A DNA stretch of 64,000 nt, from contig NZ_JAUSZM010000003.1 in the NCBI RefSeq assembly GCF_030817655.1, positions 8,866,001 to 8,930,000 on the forward strand. Direction: 5' to 3'. The notes under the pieces are model-generated. The model was given only the letters and a program-made list of their open reading frames with translations, was not told where the DNA came from and did no database searches. Origin of the DNA: Streptomyces sp. V4I2. Its GTDB lineage: Bacteria > Actinomycetota > Actinomycetes > Streptomycetales > Streptomycetaceae. The position numbers and the translations under genes were made by a program. Positions within the stretch are counted from its first letter, which is position 1, and each line of letters opens with the position of its first letter. Positions 62,189 to 64,000 of this stretch are shown here, piece after piece.

Positions 62189-63237
62189 CCCGGCTCATCC
62201 CCTCGCCGGTCGTCGTGGACATCCGCCCGGGTGCCCTGGACGACCTGGTCGGGGTCCTCGCCGACGAGCGCATCTCGCACTCCGGCCGGCTCGCCATCGC
62301 CGTCAGCGGCGGCTCCGGCGCCAAGCTGCGTGAGCGCCTCGCCCCCTCGCTGCCCGGCGCGACCTGGTACGAGGTCGGCGGCGGCACCCTCGACGACGCG
62401 GTCCGGCTGGCCGGCGACATAAAGGCCGGCCACTACGACGCGGTCGTGGGCCTCGGCGGCGGCAAGATCATCGACTGCGCCAAGTTCGCCGCGGCACGCG
62501 TCGGCCTCCCGCTGGTCGCCGTACCGACGAACCTCGCGCACGACGGCCTGTGCTCGCCGGTCGCCACCCTCGACAACGACGCGGGCCGCGGCTCCTACGG
62601 CGTCCCGAACCCGATCGCGGTCGTCATCGACCTCGACGTCATCCGCGAGGCCCCGGTCCGCTTCGTACGCGCTGGAATCGGCGACGCCGTCTCCAACATC
62701 TCCGCGATCGCCGACTGGGAGCTCGCCAACCGCGTCAAGGGCGAGAAGATCGACGGCCTTGCCGCCGCGATCGCCCGGCAGGCCGGCGAGGCGGTCCTCA
62801 GGCACCCGGGCGGCATCGGGGACACCGACTTCCTCCAGGTGCTCGCCGAGGCGCTGGTCCTCAGCGGTATCGCGATGTCGGTGTCCGGCGACTCCCGCCC
62901 CTCCTCCGGGGCATGCCACGAGATCAACCACGCCTTCGACCTGCTCTTCCCCAAGCGGGCGGCCGCCCACGGAGAGCAGTGCGGACTGGGCGCCGCCTTC
63001 GCGATGTACCTGCGCGGAGCCCACGAGGAGTCGGCCTACATGGCCGAGGTGCTGCGTCGGCACGGGCTTCCGGTGCTCCCGGAGGAGATCGGCTTCACGG
63101 TGGACGAGTTCGTCCGGGTCGTGGAGTTCGCTCCGGAGACCAGGCCCGGCCGCTACACGATCCTCGAACACCTCGACCTCAAGACCGAACAGATCAAGGA
63201 CATCTACGCCGACTATGTCAAGGCCATCGGTAGCTGA
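62176..63237 (+). CDS. Iron-containing alcohol dehydrogenase / sn-glycerol-1-phosphate dehydrogenase-like
   Basis: A 353-aa member of the G1P-dehydrogenase/AraM/EgsA group. The NAD(P)-binding run is GLGGGKIIDCAKFAA. Metal ligands are Asp in TNLAHDG and His in CHEINHAFD and AAHGEQCG. In archaea and some bacilli this enzyme makes sn-glycerol-1-phosphate from dihydroxyacetone phosphate. The GTG at 62176 follows GGGAG and lies inside the previous gene's 3' end (13-base overlap). Between a cytidylyltransferase-like gene and a CDP-alcohol phosphotransferase gene, its polyol phosphate would be activated with CTP and then transferred. No geranylgeranylglyceryl-phosphate synthase is in the window, so an archaeal ether-lipid route is not indicated. 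Confidence 0.88.
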   Translation: MPLLTRLIPSPVVVDIRPGALDDLVGVLADERISHSGRLAIAVSGGSGAKLRERLAPSLPGATWYEVGGGTLDDAVRLAGDIKAGHYDAVVGLGGGKIIDCAKFAAARVGLPLVAVPTNLAHDGLCSPVATLDNDAGRGSYGVPNPIAVVIDLDVIREAPVRFVRAGIGDAVSNISAIADWELANRVKGEKIDGLAAAIARQAGEAVLRHPGGIGDTDFLQVLAEALVLSGIAMSVSGDSRPSSGACHEINHAFDLLFPKRAAAHGEQCGLGAAFAMYLRGAHEESAYMAEVLRRHGLPVLPEEIGFTVDEFVRVVEFAPETRPGRYTILEHLDLKTEQIKDIYADYVKAIGS

Positions 63238-63994
63238 ACTCCGGCCGGTCGTCCACCCCGCGGGGGTGAAGGACCGGCGCAGCGGTGAGCACTGGATGGG
63301 GCGCCTCTACATGCGCGAGGTGTCCCTGCGGGTCGACCGCTACCTGGTCAACACCAGGGTCACGCCCAACCAGCTCACGTACCTGATGACCGTCTTCGGC
63401 GTCCTGGCGGCCCCGGCACTCCTGGTGCCGGGGATCCCGGGCGCCGTGCTCGGCGTGGTGTGCGTCCAGCTGTACCTGCTGCTGGACTGCGTCGACGGCG
63501 AGATCGCCCGCTGGAAGCAGCAGTTCTCGCTCGGCGGGGTCTACCTGGACCGGGTCGGCGCCTACCTGACCGACGCGGCCGTGCTCGTCGGCTTCGGCCT
63601 GCGCGCCGCCGACCTGTGGGGCAGCGGGCGCATCGACTGGCTGTGGGCCTTCCTCGGCACGCTCGCCGCGCTCGGCGCGATCCTGATCAAGGCCGAGACC
63701 GACCTCGTCGGCGTCGCCCGCCACCAGGGCGGCCTGCCACCGGTCAAGGAGTCGGCCGCCGAGCCGCGCTCGTCCGGCATGGCGCTGGCCCGCAGGGCCG
63801 CCGCGGCACTGAAGTTCCACCGCCTGGTGCTCGGCATCGAGGCGTCCCTGCTGATCCTGGTCCTGGCGGTCCTGGACACGGTGCGGGACGACCTGTTCTT
63901 CTCCCGCCTCGGCGTCGCGGTCCTGGCCGGCATCGCGCTCCTGCAGACCCTGCTGCACCTCGTGTCCATCCTCGCGTCGAGCAGGCTGCGATGA
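63215..63994 (+). CDS. CDP-alcohol phosphatidyltransferase-family protein with altered catalytic motif
   Basis: A 259-aa membrane protein with about six helices. The CDP-alcohol motif begins normally, LDCVDGEIARW, and continues GVYLDRVGAYLTD. The third Asp is present, but the fourth (four residues later, the expected catalytic base) is Ala, with Asp only further on. The protein may therefore use a different base or be a non-catalytic partner of the first phosphotransferase. The ATG at 63215 lies 23 bases inside the dehydrogenase gene, with AAGGA some distance upstream. The TGA at 63992-63994 overlaps an ATG at 63991, the start of the next gene. Confidence 0.85.
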   Translation: MSRPSVAELRPVVHPAGVKDRRSGEHWMGRLYMREVSLRVDRYLVNTRVTPNQLTYLMTVFGVLAAPALLVPGIPGAVLGVVCVQLYLLLDCVDGEIARWKQQFSLGGVYLDRVGAYLTDAAVLVGFGLRAADLWGSGRIDWLWAFLGTLAALGAILIKAETDLVGVARHQGGLPPVKESAAEPRSSGMALARRAAAALKFHRLVLGIEASLLILVLAVLDTVRDDLFFSRLGVAVLAGIALLQTLLHLVSILASSRLR

Positions 63995-64000
63995 GTGGCA
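63991..64000 (+). CDS. Start of next gene in the operon, partial
   Basis: ATG at 63991 overlaps the preceding stop (ATGA) and reads ATG-AGT-GGC before the window ends. The overlap style is the same as elsewhere in this operon. The product cannot be told from three codons. Confidence 0.5.

Overview
The window is high-GC actinobacterial chromosome, almost certainly Streptomyces. The evidence is a WhiB-like regulator, an SsgA-like sporulation protein, a two-domain small laccase, GTG/TTG starts, many leaderless promoters and short stop/start overlaps. As I remember it, the gene order matches the right-hand part of the S. coelicolor chromosome from the PcaV region to the edge of the hopanoid cluster. 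That comparison is from memory and was not computed.

Layout. 1-1.8 kb: pcaJ (cut by the window edge), pcaI and divergent pcaV. 1.8-4.2 kb: a DUF3048 lipoprotein and a zinc alcohol dehydrogenase, separated by three stacked palindromes. 4.2-6.4 kb: divergent ATP-dependent DNA ligase and LigD-type polymerase. 6.4-12.3 kb: a secreted oxidative module made of a cupredoxin/DUF1080 fusion, a ThuA/glucose-sorbosone dehydrogenase fusion and a small laccase. 12.3-14.8 kb: LacI regulator, VOC protein and WhiB-like protein. 15.0-17.8 kb: the most unusual locus, with two atypical tRNA genes, a zinc-ribbon SDR-like protein, a leucine-rich-repeat protein and a third atypical tRNA, packed together.

17.8-24.7 kb: acyl-ACP desaturase with three tandem operators, dimethylargininase, a UvrA-like protein and an ABC-F protein with a strong promoter and long leader, then a GPP34 protein. 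24.8-25.7 kb: a decayed PEP mutase/isocitrate lyase-like pseudogene, broken partly by a small inserted repeat. 25.7-30.8 kb: ssgD, a secreted Asp-box protein, small proteins, endonuclease V and a saccharopine-dehydrogenase-like protein. 30.9-36.7 kb: a beta-oxidation operon (CaiB/BaiF, acyl-CoA dehydrogenase, thiolase, FadB).

36.7-39.1 kb: MerR regulator, small membrane protein, a macrodomain protein behind a DNA-damage-type promoter, and an arginase-family protein. 39.1-44.0 kb: three secreted peptidases (M1, S15, M14). 44.1-50.2 kb: BCCT transporter, D-amino-acid oxidase, an unknown protein, a second ABC-F protein and a glycolipid-binding-like protein. 50.2-56.5 kb: Tex, an LPFR small protein, a GlxA-type regulator ending in a minisatellite, a DJ-1/PfpI protein, enoyl-CoA hydratase and an anti-sigma-type ATPase. 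56.5-64.0 kb: idi, a cation-efflux protein, galE, then a tightly overlapping operon (DUF5941/CDP-alcohol phosphotransferase, cytidylyltransferase-like protein, glycerol-1-phosphate dehydrogenase-like protein, second CDP-alcohol phosphotransferase). That operon looks like an envelope phospholipid or polymer pathway and continues past the window.
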